Assembly: GCF_014873145.1 (NCBI RefSeq)
Contig: NZ_JADBEK010000001.1
Coordinates: 6,324,001 to 6,388,000, forward strand
From: Nonomuraea angiospora
GTDB lineage: Bacteria; Actinomycetota; Actinomycetes; Streptosporangiales; Streptosporangiaceae
Direction of reading: 5' to 3'
Length of the DNA: 64,000 bases
Both the position numbers and the translations under genes were made by a program. The notes under the pieces are model-generated. The model did no database searches and was not told where the DNA came from. It worked only from the letters and a program-made list of their open reading frames with translations. Positions 36,995-46,186 of this stretch are shown one piece after another (position 1 is the first letter of the stretch; every line of letters begins with the position of its first letter).

Positions 36995-37516
36995 TCAAGG
37001 AGTAGCGGTCGAGGGCGCGCCCGCCGGCGTGCGCGGCTGCTGGAACAGCTCCACCGGCGGCGCCGGGTTGTTCTGTCCGACGCCGGTGGCCGCGAAGAAG
37101 GTGCCGAGCGCGACGGCCGCTGAGACCACCCCTACGGCCACGTAGGTCGAACGCCGCCTACCGCCGCGGCCAGGGCCCGAGACCCCACCAGTGGCGTCCC
37201 TGCGCGGGCGGTTGTCCAGCGGAGCGATGGTGTGCGGCCCAGGGATGGGCACCCCGCCGAAGGTGCGCGACGGGAAAGGGCGCTCCCTCGGAGGCAGCGG
37301 CCCGCCCGGCTCCGCCATCCGGAGCAGGGACATCGTCAGATCGGCCGGCATCGCCGGCCCCTCCAGCGAGCGCAGGCGCGACTTCAGCGCCCGCACCGAC
37401 TCGACCTCTTGCCGACAGTCGGCACAGAAGGTCAGATGAGCCAGCGCGCGCTCGCGCTCGGTGTGGTTGAGCTCTCCGTCGACGAGCGCGGAAACGCGTT
37501 CTCCAAGATGAGCCAT
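36995..37516 (-). CDS. rseA: anti-sigma-E factor with zinc-binding domain
   Basis: 173 residues. The N-terminal ZAS domain has LVDGELNHTERERALAHLTFCADCRQEVE (H-x3-C-x2-C with an upstream His), followed by a linker, then one membrane helix (STYVAVGVVSAAVALGTFFAATGVG) and a short Pro-rich outer tail. It should hold SigE inactive and release it under oxidative or surface stress. Its ATG shares one base with the sigE stop (TGATG), and GGGGAGGA before it lies inside sigE, so translation is coupled. Confidence 0.93.
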   Translation of the reverse strand: MAHLGERVSALVDGELNHTERERALAHLTFCADCRQEVESVRALKSRLRSLEGPAMPADLTMSLLRMAEPGGPLPPRERPFPSRTFGGVPIPGPHTIAPLDNRPRRDATGGVSGPGRGGRRRSTYVAVGVVSAAVALGTFFAATGVGQNNPAPPVELFQQPRTPAGAPSTATP

Positions 37517-38112
37517 CAGAATTCCTCCCCACGGATCACGGTCGGGGGGAGTTGAGAATTACGGGGGGCTCGATGATCGAGTGCCTCCCGCAACTGCGCC
37601 CGGCCACGGTGAATACGGCTTCGGACCGTACCCAGCTTGACGCCGAGCGTGGCCGCGATCTCCTCGTAAGAAAGGCCCTCGATGTCACACAGCACGATCG
37701 CGGCCCGGAACTCGGGGGCGAGCGCGTCGAGGGCGGCCTGGATGTCGGGCTCCAGGTGGGCGTCGTCGAACGCCTGCGCCGGGGACGGCTCACGGCCGCG
37801 CAGCCGCTCGGCGGCGTCGTCGGCCAGCCCCTCGAACCTGATGCGCTGCTTGCGCCGCGCCATGTCGAGGAACAGGTTCGTCGTGATCCGGTGCAGCCAC
37901 CCCTCGAACGTGCCCGGGGTGTAGCTCGACAGCGACCTGAAGACGCGGACGAAGACCTCCTGGGTGAGGTCTTCCGCGTCGTGGACATTGCCGGTCAGCC
38001 GGTATGCCAGCCGATACACGCGTGCGGAGTGAGTCCGCACCACTTCCTCCCATGTGGGAGGTGTCCAGTCAGACGACACGGGAGTATCCGCCTGGTGGTC
38101 GCTTTCGTCCAC
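37516..38112 (-). CDS. sigE: ECF RNA polymerase sigma factor SigE
   Basis: 198 residues from GTG 38112. Region 2: [38 protein letters not shown]; region 4: [48 protein letters not shown]; the linker [27 protein letters not shown] is typical of mycobacterial SigE. GTG 38112 has a perfect AGAGAGGAG 5 nt upstream; ATG 38148 and a start at 38454 are weaker. It directs the envelope-stress regulon and is bound by RseA from the overlapping gene. Its own promoter type is visible at 38217-38243. Confidence 0.95.
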   Translation of the reverse strand: MDESDHQADTPVSSDWTPPTWEEVVRTHSARVYRLAYRLTGNVHDAEDLTQEVFVRVFRSLSSYTPGTFEGWLHRITTNLFLDMARRKQRIRFEGLADDAAERLRGREPSPAQAFDDAHLEPDIQAALDALAPEFRAAIVLCDIEGLSYEEIAATLGVKLGTVRSRIHRGRAQLREALDHRAPRNSQLPPTVIRGEEF

Positions 38113-38216
38113 CAGAACTCCTCTCTTTGGGACCACCGCTACCGCCATAGTGCCTGGTTTCGTCCCTTCGTGCGCACTGCCTGCCTTCCGGACCGGCAAA
38201 GCCCGTTTAAACCTGC

Positions 38217-38243
38217 AACGCCTTAGGTCCCTCCTGAGTTCCC
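38217..38243 (-). promoter_or_regulatory. ECF/SigE-type promoter of sigE
   Basis: On the minus strand GGGAACT (38243-38237), 16 nt, then CGTT (38220-38217): the -35/-10 signature of SigE-like ECF factors. Transcription would begin near 38210, about 60 nt before ATG 38148 and 100 nt before GTG 38112. It implies autoregulation. Confidence 0.72.
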
Positions 38244-38321
38244 GTCCTGGCGTGTCTCCCCTAGGCTGCGATCGGTGCCAATCTCGTGGACCAATCGCAC
38301 GAAAGTGGGGGGAGGCGGCCG

Positions 38322-38960
38322 ATGACCAACCCGGTGGAGGCCACTCTGGCCTATGCGGAGCAGTTCCATCAGGAAGATGAGCTCCTGCACACGGCGCGAC
38401 AGCGCGGGCTGGAGATGGGGGCCACACCCATCCTTCCCGGCGGCGGGGCGGCACTGTGCTTCCTCGCCACCGCCGTCAACGCCAAGTCGGTCGTCGAGAT
38501 CGGCACGGGCTGCGGCGTCTCGGGGCTGTGGCTGCTGCGCGGCATGCGTACGGACGGGACGCTCACGAGCGTGGACGTCGAGCCCGAGCACCAGCGGCTG
38601 GCCAGACAGGCGTTCGCGGAGGCGGGCTTCGCCGGCGGGAGGGTGCGGCTCATCTCGGGCCGGGCGCTCGACGTGCTGCCCCGGCTGTCGGACGGCGGCT
38701 ACGACATGGTGTTCGCCGACGGCGCGAGGCAGGAGTACGCCGACTACCTCGCCGAGGCGGTCCGCCTGCTGCGCGTGGGCGGCATCGTGGCCTTCGGCAA
38801 CATGCTGTGGCACAACCGGGTGGCCGACCCCGCGCAACGCGACGCCGACACGGTGGCGCTGCGCGAGGTGGGCAAGCTGGTGCAGTCGGACGACCGCCTG
38901 CGCTCGGTGCTCATACCGCTGGGCGACGGCCTGCTGGCCGCCATCAAGATCGCCGACTAG
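38322..38960 (+). CDS. class I SAM-dependent O-methyltransferase
   Basis: 212 residues from ATG 38322 after GGGGGGAGGCGG. CCoAMT/COMT-like family: [20 protein letters not shown] (SAM loop), [62 protein letters not shown] (metal- and substrate-binding region). This gene divergent from sigE is conserved in mycobacteria (Rv1220c), supporting orthology; the acceptor is not known. Confidence 0.93.
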   Translation: MTNPVEATLAYAEQFHQEDELLHTARQRGLEMGATPILPGGGAALCFLATAVNAKSVVEIGTGCGVSGLWLLRGMRTDGTLTSVDVEPEHQRLARQAFAEAGFAGGRVRLISGRALDVLPRLSDGGYDMVFADGARQEYADYLAEAVRLLRVGGIVAFGNMLWHNRVADPAQRDADTVALREVGKLVQSDDRLRSVLIPLGDGLLAAIKIAD

Positions 38961-39043
38961 CCGCGCGCGACCCGCTCCGGCGAAACGTCACCCGCGCGAG
39001 CGGCCGGAGCCAGGCGAAGCGGCGGGACCGGGCGCGCGACCCG

Positions 39044-39115
39044 GGCGCGGGTGACCGGGCCGGGCGCGGGTGAGCGGGCTTGGCGCGGGTGAGCGGGCTA
39101 GGCGCGGGTGAGCCA
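39044..39115. repeat. 19-bp tandem repeat, four copies, running into pepA
   Basis: ggcgcgggtgagcgggct-type units start at 39044, 39063, 39082 and 39101. The last copy encodes, on the minus strand, the final residues of PepA (WLTRA and stop). The other three lie downstream. Confidence 0.88.
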
Positions 39116-40501
39116 CTCCAGCAGGAGGCGGACTCCGAACCCTGTGGCGCCCTTGGTCAGCGTGCCCTCGTCGACCGTGCTGCGGCCGACGCCGGCGATG
39201 TCGAGGTGCGCCCACGGCCGCCGCCCCGCGAACTCCCGCAGGAACAGCGCCGCCGTGATCGACCCGGCCCCGAACCTGGACCCGGCCTCGACGTTGGCGA
39301 GGTCGGCGATCGACGACTCCAGCGCGGGCGCGTAGTCCTCGATCAGCGGCATCCGCCACAGCCGGTCGTCGCTGTCCTGCCCGGCGTCCAGGAGCTGCTT
39401 GGCCAGCGCGTCGTCGGAGGCGTAGACGGCGCCGACGTTGCGGCCGAGCGCCACCGTGATCGCCCCGGTGAGGGTGGCGATGTCCACGACCTCGTCGGGA
39501 TCGAGGACGGCGTCGGCGTAGGCGAGGGCGTCGGCCAGCACCAGCCGGCCCTCGGCGTCGGTGTTGAGCACCTCGACCGTGCGCCCGCCGTAATGCTTGA
39601 TCACGTCGCTGGGCCGCTGCGCCGTGCCCGAGGGCATGTTCTCGGCGGAGGCGATCAGCCCGGTGACCCGTACGGGAGCGCCCAGCTCGGCCAGCGCGCC
39701 GAGCACGGCGATCACCACCGCGCCGCCCGCCATGTCGGTCTTCTGGGTCTTCATGTTCTCGTTGGGCTTGAGCGACAGCCCGCCCGAGTCGAACGTGATC
39801 CCCTTGCCCACCAGCACCACGTGCCGGTCGGTGGGCTCGGCGGGGGTGTAGGAGAGCTGGATGAGCCGGGGCGGGCTGGCCGAGCCCCTGCCGACCGCGA
39901 GGATGCCGCCGAACCCGTCGGCCTGCAGCTGCTCCTCGTCCCAGATCCGCGCGGGCACCCCGACCTCGGCGGCCCGCTCGGCCAGCCACGCGGGGTTCTT
40001 GACGGAGGAGGGGGTGTTGGCCAGGTCACGGGCGAGCGCCACCGCCTGCGCCACGACCTGCGCGCGCCGCACCTGCGCCGCGTCCGCACCCGCGAAGGCC
40101 AGCGCCCGCACCGGCTTCTTGCCGCCGTTGCCGATCTTGAACGAGTACGCCGCGAGCAGCGCCGCCTCGGCGAACGCCGCCACGTCGCCCTCGGGCGCGA
40201 CCACGGTCAGCGTGTCCCTGCCCTTGGCTCTGCGGGTGAGCGCGGCGCCGGCCTTGCGCAGGGCACGCGGCGAGCCGTCGCCCACTCCGTAGAGCAGGAC
40301 GCGGCCGACACCGCCGGCCCGTGCCACGGGAACCTCGACGATCTCCCCCGCCTCCCCCTTGGCCTCGTAGTGGGCCAGCAGGTCGGACACCGGCAGGTGC
40401 AGCTCGACCTCGGGGCTGAGGGCGGAGTCAAAGGGAACGGCCAGCAGCTCGGCTCCGTCGGGAACCTGGGCGACCACCGACGCAGTGGTCTCAATGGGCA
40501 C
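39098..40501 (-). CDS. pepA: leucyl aminopeptidase (M17, PepA-type)
   Basis: 467 residues. The C-terminal catalytic domain shows LVGKGITFDSGGLSLKPNENMKTQKTDMAGGA, ASAENMPSG, NTDAEGRLVLADAL and VDIATLTGA, containing the two-metal site and the catalytic Lys/Arg pair. The N-terminal domain is less conserved, as usual. Cytosolic hexameric aminopeptidase removing N-terminal Leu and related residues; in some bacteria also DNA-binding. The C-terminus comes from the 19-bp repeat unit. Confidence 0.95.
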   Translation of the reverse strand: MPIETTASVVAQVPDGAELLAVPFDSALSPEVELHLPVSDLLAHYEAKGEAGEIVEVPVARAGGVGRVLLYGVGDGSPRALRKAGAALTRRAKGRDTLTVVAPEGDVAAFAEAALLAAYSFKIGNGGKKPVRALAFAGADAAQVRRAQVVAQAVALARDLANTPSSVKNPAWLAERAAEVGVPARIWDEEQLQADGFGGILAVGRGSASPPRLIQLSYTPAEPTDRHVVLVGKGITFDSGGLSLKPNENMKTQKTDMAGGAVVIAVLGALAELGAPVRVTGLIASAENMPSGTAQRPSDVIKHYGGRTVEVLNTDAEGRLVLADALAYADAVLDPDEVVDIATLTGAITVALGRNVGAVYASDDALAKQLLDAGQDSDDRLWRMPLIEDYAPALESSIADLANVEAGSRFGAGSITAALFLREFAGRRPWAHLDIAGVGRSTVDEGTLTKGATGFGVRLLLEWLTRA

Positions 40502-40579
40502 GGATTCTCTCCTCGAACGTCAGCGACCCTGGCGCCGGATTACGCCAGGGTCGTGGAACAGGTGGTCTTTCGGGAGCTC

Positions 40580-40747
40580 TCAGCCGACGACGTTCTTCAA
40601 CGCCTCGCCGAGCGCCTTCGCCTCGTCGGCGGAAATCTCCACGACGAGCCGGCCGCCACCCTCCAGGGGAACCCGCATGACAATGCCGCGCCCTTCCTTG
40701 GTGACCTCGAGCGGACCATCGCCGGTCCGCGGCTTCATCGCCGCCAT
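40580..40747 (-). CDS. DUF3117 family protein
   Basis: 55 residues: MAAMKPRTGDGPLEVTKEGR, then GIVMRVPLEGGGRLVVEISADEAKALGEALKNVVG split across a beta-rich core and a short helix. This is the highly conserved actinobacterial DUF3117 (small, basic then acidic). Function unknown. It is about 80 bp upstream of pepA on the same strand and 160 bp from the divergent PaaX-like gene. Confidence 0.92.
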   Translation of the reverse strand: MAAMKPRTGDGPLEVTKEGRGIVMRVPLEGGGRLVVEISADEAKALGEALKNVVG

Positions 40748-40907
40748 GCGTGCATCCCTTCCTGCCTTGGGCTCCCGCGGCCCGCGATTTCCGACCGCCC
40801 GTGGGGGGTGGTCGGCGCATTCACGTCTTCTGTGATGTCCTATTCTCCCGCATCGAGAGCGCTCATGGGTAACGATCTCCTCCCAGAATGCGTTGTCGAG
40901 CCGTGCG

Positions 40908-41705
40908 ATGACGTCCAAACTGGACTTCGTGCACGCTCGCGCCGCTCTGTTCGATCTCTATGGAGACCACCTGCGCCCGCGCGGTGGACAGGCGTCCGTC
41001 GCCTCGCTCGTGAGGCTCATGAAACCCCTGGAAATAGCCGCTCCCGCCGTCCGCACCGCCGTGTCACGAATGGTGCGGCAAGGGTGGCTGCAGCCGGTGA
41101 AACTACCGCAGGGAGCCGGCTACGGGCTGACGCCGAAATGCGGCAGACGCCTGGACGAGGCCGCGCTCAGAATTTACCGAGCCGGGACGCTGACCTGGCA
41201 CGGCCGGTGGCACCTGATCGTCTTCGCGCCGGTGAAGGAGCGGCCGCGCAGGGAGCGGCTGCGGGCCGATCTGGCGTTCCTCGGGTACGCGGCCCTGTCC
41301 GAGACGACGTGGATCGGTCCACGCTCGTCGATCGAGCTGGACAACCTGCTCGACGGCGAGGGGGTGCGGGCCGACAGGTTCGACTCGGCGCTGGAGGGCG
41401 ACCCGCGGGAGCTGGTGGCCAGGGCGTGGGATCTGACCGCCATCGGCGAGGCGTACGAGCTCTGGCTCGCCGAGGCTGTCACGCTGATCAGCACGCTGCC
41501 CGAGAGGGCACCGGCGGACCAGGTGTTCGCCACCAGGAGCAGGCTCGTGCACGGCTGGCGCAACTTCCTGTTCCGCGACCCGGGCCTGCCGCCCGAGCTG
41601 CTGCCCTCCGGCTGGCCGGGCGAGAAGGCCAGGGCGTACTTCGAGCAGGAGGCCGCCCGGCTGCTGCCCGCGGCCGCCGCGTTCGTCGAGAGGGAGTTAC
41701 TTTGA
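40908..41705 (+). CDS. PaaX-family transcriptional regulator
   Basis: 265 residues from ATG 40908. Winged-helix N-terminus (FDLYGDHLRPRGGQASVASLVRLMKPLEIAAPAVRTAVSRMVRQGWLQP), then the PaaX C-terminal domain (TLTWHGRWHLIVFAPVKERPRRERLRADLAFLGYAALSETTWIGPR, LVHGWRNFLFRDPGLPPELLPSGWPG). PaaX-type repressors respond to phenylacetyl-CoA or related CoA thioesters. It is translationally coupled (TTGA) to an enoyl-CoA hydratase, its likely target and regulated function. Confidence 0.93.
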   Translation: MTSKLDFVHARAALFDLYGDHLRPRGGQASVASLVRLMKPLEIAAPAVRTAVSRMVRQGWLQPVKLPQGAGYGLTPKCGRRLDEAALRIYRAGTLTWHGRWHLIVFAPVKERPRRERLRADLAFLGYAALSETTWIGPRSSIELDNLLDGEGVRADRFDSALEGDPRELVARAWDLTAIGEAYELWLAEAVTLISTLPERAPADQVFATRSRLVHGWRNFLFRDPGLPPELLPSGWPGEKARAYFEQEAARLLPAAAAFVERELL

Positions 41706-42478
41706 TCCGCTATGACGTGGCCGACACGGTCGCCACCATCACGCTCGACCGCCCCGACGCCATGAACTCGCTGACCGCCGAGACCAAGGACGCGCTCCTC
41801 GGCGCGCTGCGCCGCGCGGCGGGCGACGCCGCGATCAGGGCCGTGCTGCTGACCGGCTCGGGCCGGGCCTTCTGCGCGGGCCAGGACCTGCGCGAGCACG
41901 CCGAGAACCTGGAGGCGGGTCGCGGCCTGGCCGACACGGTCCGCGTCCACTACAACCCGATCGTGGAGCTGATCACCACCATGGCCAAGCCCGTGGTGGC
42001 CGCGGTCAACGGCGTCGCCGCGGGCGCGGGCGCGTCCCTGGCCTTCGCCTGCGACCTGCGGGTGGCCTCGGAGAAGGCGAAGTTCGCGCTGGCGTTCGCC
42101 GGCATCGGCCTGGTGCCCGACTCGGGCGCCTCCTGGACGCTGCAGCGCCTGGTAGGTCAGGGCCGCGCGGCCGAGCTGCTGCTGCTCGGCGAGCCGCTCG
42201 ACGCGGCCCGAGCGCTGGAGCTGGGCCTGGTCACGCGCGTGGTGCCCGCCGACGACGTCCTGAAGACCGCCCACGAGCTGGCCGTACGCCTCGCGCACGG
42301 CCCGACCCTCGCCTACGCCGCCACCAAGCGGGCGCTGGCCTACGCCGCGACCCACTCGCTGACCGACTCGCTCGCCATGGAGGCCGACCTCCAGGACGAG
42401 TGCGCCGCCACCCTGGATCACCTGAACGCCACCCGCGCCTTCCTCGCCAAGGAACGCCCGACGTTCCGCGCCGAGTGA
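41702..42478 (+). CDS. enoyl-CoA hydratase/isomerase (PaaG-like)
   Basis: 258 residues from TTG 41702. Crotonase fold: ATITLDRPDAMNSLT, oxyanion residues in GSGRAFCAGQDLREH and KPVVAAVNGVAAGAGASLAFACDLRVA, FAFAGIGLVPDSGASWTLQRLVG-like segment with Asp where PaaG-type isomerases have it, and AKERPTFRAE tail. Close to 2-(1,2-epoxyphenyl)acetyl-CoA isomerase, consistent with the upstream PaaX-type regulator; no other paa gene is present here. Its stop overlaps the PL8 start. Confidence 0.92.
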   Translation: MIRYDVADTVATITLDRPDAMNSLTAETKDALLGALRRAAGDAAIRAVLLTGSGRAFCAGQDLREHAENLEAGRGLADTVRVHYNPIVELITTMAKPVVAAVNGVAAGAGASLAFACDLRVASEKAKFALAFAGIGLVPDSGASWTLQRLVGQGRAAELLLLGEPLDAARALELGLVTRVVPADDVLKTAHELAVRLAHGPTLAYAATKRALAYAATHSLTDSLAMEADLQDECAATLDHLNATRAFLAKERPTFRAE

Positions 42479-44814
42479 CGCCCCCACCGGACCCTCGCGC
42501 ACCGGACCCTCGCGCACCGGACCCTCGCGCACCGGACCCTCGCGCACCGAACCCGGCCGCGCAGGAGCTCGCCGCGCAGGAGCTCGCGGCGTTCGACGCT
42601 CTTCGCGCGGGCGCGCTCGGCCTGCTCACCGGCGGCGGGATCGACGTCTCCGACCCGGTCTACGCCGGGCCGCTGGCCAGGCTGAGCGAGGCCGCCGGCG
42701 GCCTGCTGGCCTCGATGGCGCCCGGAACGCTCTGGCCGGACCTGCCGCCCGCCGGCGGCCCCGGCAACGTCACGGGCAGCTACGGCCGCCTCCGGCGGAT
42801 CGCCACGGCCTGGGCCACGCCCGGCACCGCGCAGCACGGCGACGACGCCGTAGCGGCCCGGCTGGTGGACGCGCTCGACGTGCTCCACGAGCGCCACTAC
42901 AACGAGCGGCTCCCCGAGACGGGCAACTGGTGGTTCTGGGAGATCGGCACGCCCGCCCACCTGAGCCGGTTGTGCGTGCTGCTCGGCGACCGGCTCGACG
43001 CCGCCAGGCTCGACGCCTACCTGGCGGCCGTGGACCGGTTCTGCCCGGACGCCGACCGCCGGACCGGCAACCCGCAGGCGGGCGAGAGCGGCGCCAACCG
43101 GGCCGACAAGGCCTCCATCGTCGCCTTCCGCGGCATCGCGGGGCGCAGCGCGGACAAGCTGGCGCTGGCCCGCGACGGCCTGTCGGACGTGCGCGACGGC
43201 GGGCTCAGGAGCGTGTTCCGCCACGTCGAGTCCGGCGACGGCTTCTACCGCGACGGGTCGTTCATCCAGCACGAGTGCGTCGCCTACACCGGCTCCTACG
43301 GCCTGTCGCTGCTCGTCGCGGTCGCCGAGGCGCTCGCGCTCCTGGGCGGTTCGCCGTGGCAGGTCCGCGATCCGGGCCTGCCCGTGGTCCTGGACGCGGT
43401 CGAGCGGTCGTACGCGCCGTTCGTCCACGACGGGCTGCTCATGGACACGGTCAGGGGGCGGGCGGCCACGCGGCAGGCGTTCTCCGACGCCGTGGCCGGC
43501 CACGGCCTGATCGGCGCCGTCCTGCTGCTGGCCGGGAGCGCGCCCGAGCCGTACGCCGGCCGGTTCAAGGAGCTGGCCAAGGGGTGGATCGAGCGCGGCA
43601 AGGCCCGCCCGTACCTGGAGCACGCGGACGTGCCGGAGACCCGGCGGGCGGTCGCGGTGCTGCGTGACGGGAGCGTCGAGGCCGCGCCCGGGCCCATCGG
43701 GCACTTCGTGTTCCCCTCGATGGACCGGATCGTGCACCGGCGGCCCACCTGGTCGTTCGCGCTCAGCCTGTCGTCACGCCGGATCGCCGCGTACGAGGCG
43801 ATCAACGGGGAGAACCTGCACGGCTGGTACACCGGCGACGGCATGACCTACCTCTACACGAGCGACCTGGGCCAGTTCGGAGAGGACTTCTGGCCGACGG
43901 TGGACCCGTATCGGCTGCCCGGGACCACCGTCGACGACCGCGAGCGCGCGGACCTCTCCTTCCGCGCCCACTGCCCGCCCGGCGCGTGGGCCGGCGGCGC
44001 GGTGCTCGGCGGCCGGTACGGGGCCGCCGTCATGGAGGTGACGAGCGAGGGCGTGAGCCTGCGGGCGCGCAAGTCGTGGTTCTTCCTCGACGCGGCCGTG
44101 GTGGCGCTCGGCAGCGGCATCACCGGCTCGGACGGGCGCCGGGTGGTGACCGTGGTGGAGAACCGCGCCACGGACGCGACGCCGCACGTCGGCGACGGCT
44201 GGGCGCACCTGCCCGGAGTCGCGGGCTACGTGCTGGACGGCGCTCAGTGCGCCGTGGAGACGCGTACGGGCAGGTGGCGCGACATCAACGCGGGCGACGA
44301 CACCGGCGGCGCGGTCGAGCCCGTCACGCGGCGCTACGCGAGCCTCTGGATCGACCACGGCGTCAACCCCGTGAACGCCTCCTACGCGTACACGGTGCTG
44401 CCGGGCGCGGCGCGCGAGCAGACGCGGAGGTACCGGGGGCGGCGTCCCGTGCGGGTGGCCGCCAACACCGCCGAGTTGCAGGCCGTGCGGGCGCGGGGGC
44501 TGCTCGCGGCCGTGTTCTGGACGGCCGGGACCATCGGGGAGATCGCGGTGGACGCGCCGTGCGTGGTGATCGTGCGGCGCGCCGGCGGGCGGGTGGCCGT
44601 TGCGGTGGCCGACCCGAGCCGGACGGTGGACGTCGTGACGATCACGCTCGGCCACCCGGTGCGCGGGCTCATCAGGGCGGACGAAACCGTCACGGCACGG
44701 GCCGGGGAGCCGACCGCCGTGACCGTCGAGCTCGGCGGGTCGCTCGGCGCGACCCACACCTTCGAGTTCGGGCTCAGCGCGAACGGGCCACGCAGCCCTC
44801 GATGTGATCGTTGA
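42475..44814 (+). CDS. polysaccharide lyase family 8 (hyaluronate/chondroitin/xanthan lyase type)
   Basis: 779 residues from GTG 42475, whose GTGA overlaps the hydratase stop. Alpha/alpha toroid: NWWFWEIGTPAHLSRL, DGFYRDGSFIQHECVAYTGSYG (catalytic His and Tyr), DTVRGRAATRQ (Arg); then beta-sandwich NGENLHGWYTGDGMTYLYTSDLGQF and FWPTVDPYRLPGTTVD. These cleave uronic-acid polysaccharides by beta-elimination. No signal peptide: the N-terminus is four PDPRA repeats from a 15-bp minisatellite. An extracellular enzyme family without export signal is odd. It overlaps tag tail-to-tail by 41 bp. Confidence 0.9.
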   Translation: MTPPPDPRAPDPRAPDPRAPDPRAPNPAAQELAAQELAAFDALRAGALGLLTGGGIDVSDPVYAGPLARLSEAAGGLLASMAPGTLWPDLPPAGGPGNVTGSYGRLRRIATAWATPGTAQHGDDAVAARLVDALDVLHERHYNERLPETGNWWFWEIGTPAHLSRLCVLLGDRLDAARLDAYLAAVDRFCPDADRRTGNPQAGESGANRADKASIVAFRGIAGRSADKLALARDGLSDVRDGGLRSVFRHVESGDGFYRDGSFIQHECVAYTGSYGLSLLVAVAEALALLGGSPWQVRDPGLPVVLDAVERSYAPFVHDGLLMDTVRGRAATRQAFSDAVAGHGLIGAVLLLAGSAPEPYAGRFKELAKGWIERGKARPYLEHADVPETRRAVAVLRDGSVEAAPGPIGHFVFPSMDRIVHRRPTWSFALSLSSRRIAAYEAINGENLHGWYTGDGMTYLYTSDLGQFGEDFWPTVDPYRLPGTTVDDRERADLSFRAHCPPGAWAGGAVLGGRYGAAVMEVTSEGVSLRARKSWFFLDAAVVALGSGITGSDGRRVVTVVENRATDATPHVGDGWAHLPGVAGYVLDGAQCAVETRTGRWRDINAGDDTGGAVEPVTRRYASLWIDHGVNPVNASYAYTVLPGAAREQTRRYRGRRPVRVAANTAELQAVRARGLLAAVFWTAGTIGEIAVDAPCVVIVRRAGGRVAVAVADPSRTVDVVTITLGHPVRGLIRADETVTARAGEPTAVTVELGGSLGATHTFEFGLSANGPRSPRCDR
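42485..42559. repeat. 15-bp tandem repeat at the 5' end of the PL8 gene
   Basis: CACCGGACCCTCGCG starts at 42485, 42500, 42515 and 42530, with a decayed copy at 42545. In frame it encodes PDPRA repeats. A second 15-bp duplication (AAQEL twice) follows. Confidence 0.92.
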
Positions 44815-45328
44815 CCAGGCCGATGGCCTGCATCAACGCGTAGGCCGTGGTCGGGCCGACGAACCTGAAGCCGTGCTTCTTCAGCTCCTTGGCCAGCGCC
44901 TTGGAGCCGGGCGTGGTGGCGGGCACGTCGGCCATGCTCCTCGGCACGGGCGCGTCCGGGTCGGCGTAGCGCCACACCAGGTCCGACAGGCCCTCGGACA
45001 GGTCCATGGCGGCCCTGGCGTTGCCGACCACGGCCTCGATCTTTGCCCGGTTGCGCACGATGCCCTCGTCGCCGAGCAGGCGCTCGACGTCCTGCTCGGT
45101 GTACGCGGCCACCTTGACGATCGAGAACCGGTCGAAGGCCGCGCGGAAGTTCTCCCGCTTGCGCAGGATCGTCAGCCACGACAGGCCCGACTGGAACGCC
45201 TCCAGGGCCACTCGCTCGAAGACCGCGTCGTCGCCCGTGAGCGGGCGGCCCCACTCGTCGTCGTGGTAGGCGATGTAGGCGGCGTTGCCCGCCATGCCCG
45301 TCCAGGAGCAGCGGATCAGCTCGGTCAC
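44774..45328 (-). CDS. tag: DNA-3-methyladenine glycosylase I
   Basis: 184 residues from GTG 45328. Helix-hairpin-helix glycosylase: RCSW near the N-terminus and HIEGC near the end supply zinc ligands, YHDDEWGRPL the conserved His, FERVALEAFQSGLSWLTILRKRENFRAAFD the substrate pocket, and FVGPTTAYALMQAIGLVNDH the C-terminal motif. It excises 3-methyladenine from DNA. Start overlaps the stop of the DivIVA-like gene by 4 nt. Same neighbour order as the mycobacterial Rv1209-tagA pair. Confidence 0.95.
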   Translation of the reverse strand: MTELIRCSWTGMAGNAAYIAYHDDEWGRPLTGDDAVFERVALEAFQSGLSWLTILRKRENFRAAFDRFSIVKVAAYTEQDVERLLGDEGIVRNRAKIEAVVGNARAAMDLSEGLSDLVWRYADPDAPVPRSMADVPATTPGSKALAKELKKHGFRFVGPTTAYALMQAIGLVNDHIEGCVARSR

Positions 45329-46104
45329 GGGCGCCGGTCCCCGTCCTTGCCCTGCGGGGCGGCCGGTGTGGCCTCCGCGCCGTCCTTGGACTCACCCACC
45401 GGCTCGGCGACCTCGCCTGTCTCGGCTTTCACGGTCTCGTCGGGCTTCTCGTCCGGATCTTCCTCCGGCTGCTCGTCGGCGGACGGCTTCACAACGGCAG
45501 CGGCTTCCTCAGCCGTTGTGGCCTCGGGCGTTGTGGTCTCGGGCGCGGTGGCCTCGCTGTGGGGAGACTCGGCCTCGGCCTTGTCGTCCGGGGCTGCCTG
45601 CTCGCCGTCGCCCGGCGGGATCCGCCACTCCGGCTCCTCCGGCGCCCGCCGCAGGTCCGGCGTGCCGTCCCAGGACACCGTGGCGCCGCTCACCTCCACA
45701 GGATCGCCGGACTCCGGCAGCTCGCGCGCCACCGCCGGGGCCTCGGGCGCGTGGTCGGTACGCAGCCCCGCCCCCGGCGCGGCGTAGATCTCCTGGCGCG
45801 CGTGCAACCGGCTCGACAGCAGCTCGGAGACCCGCTGCTCCAGCACCGCGATCCGCGTGTCACGCGCGCTGATCGCGTTGGCGGCCCTGCGCAGGGTCTC
45901 GTCGACGCTCGCCGTGTGGTAGCCGACCAGGTTGACCGGCAGTTGGAGCGCCATGAAGTCGACCGCCGTCAGCTGTCCGGGCTCGGGCAGGTCGAGGGGC
46001 GGCACATCCGGCGGGAACTCGGTCAGCTCACCGCCCCTACCGAGGGAGACCAAGACCACACACGCCAAGATGGCGATGGCGGCGATGGCGAGAATGACCA
46101 GCAC
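45325..46104 (-). CDS. DivIVA-domain-like membrane-anchored protein
   Basis: 259 residues from GTG 46104. One N-terminal membrane helix (VLVILAIAAIAILACVVLVSLG), then a short DivIVA-like region: LQLPVNLVGYHTASVDETLRRAANAISARDTRIAVLEQRVSEL, with the GY..xxVDxxL core. The remaining 150 residues are Glu/Pro/Ala-rich and disordered. GTG 46104 is chosen because TACGAT lies 6 nt upstream, as a -10 element of a leaderless mRNA, and because homologs start at the helix; ATG 46134 is an alternative. Possible role in cell growth or septation. Confidence 0.82.
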   Translation of the reverse strand: MLVILAIAAIAILACVVLVSLGRGGELTEFPPDVPPLDLPEPGQLTAVDFMALQLPVNLVGYHTASVDETLRRAANAISARDTRIAVLEQRVSELLSSRLHARQEIYAAPGAGLRTDHAPEAPAVARELPESGDPVEVSGATVSWDGTPDLRRAPEEPEWRIPPGDGEQAAPDDKAEAESPHSEATAPETTTPEATTAEEAAAVVKPSADEQPEEDPDEKPDETVKAETGEVAEPVGESKDGAEATPAAPQGKDGDRRP

Positions 46105-46186
46105 ATTGGCATCGTACTCACACCATCGGGGCATGAGGTCCCGCACTTGCCGCAGTCCGTGCCTCTCCGGGCGGTGAGCGCGCCGG

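Noticed and set aside
39080..41705. A very long plus-strand frame fused to the enoyl-CoA hydratase frame
   Set aside because: Its first two thirds are antisense to pepA and DUF3117 and overlap the PaaX-like gene in another frame; the real hydratase starts at 41702.
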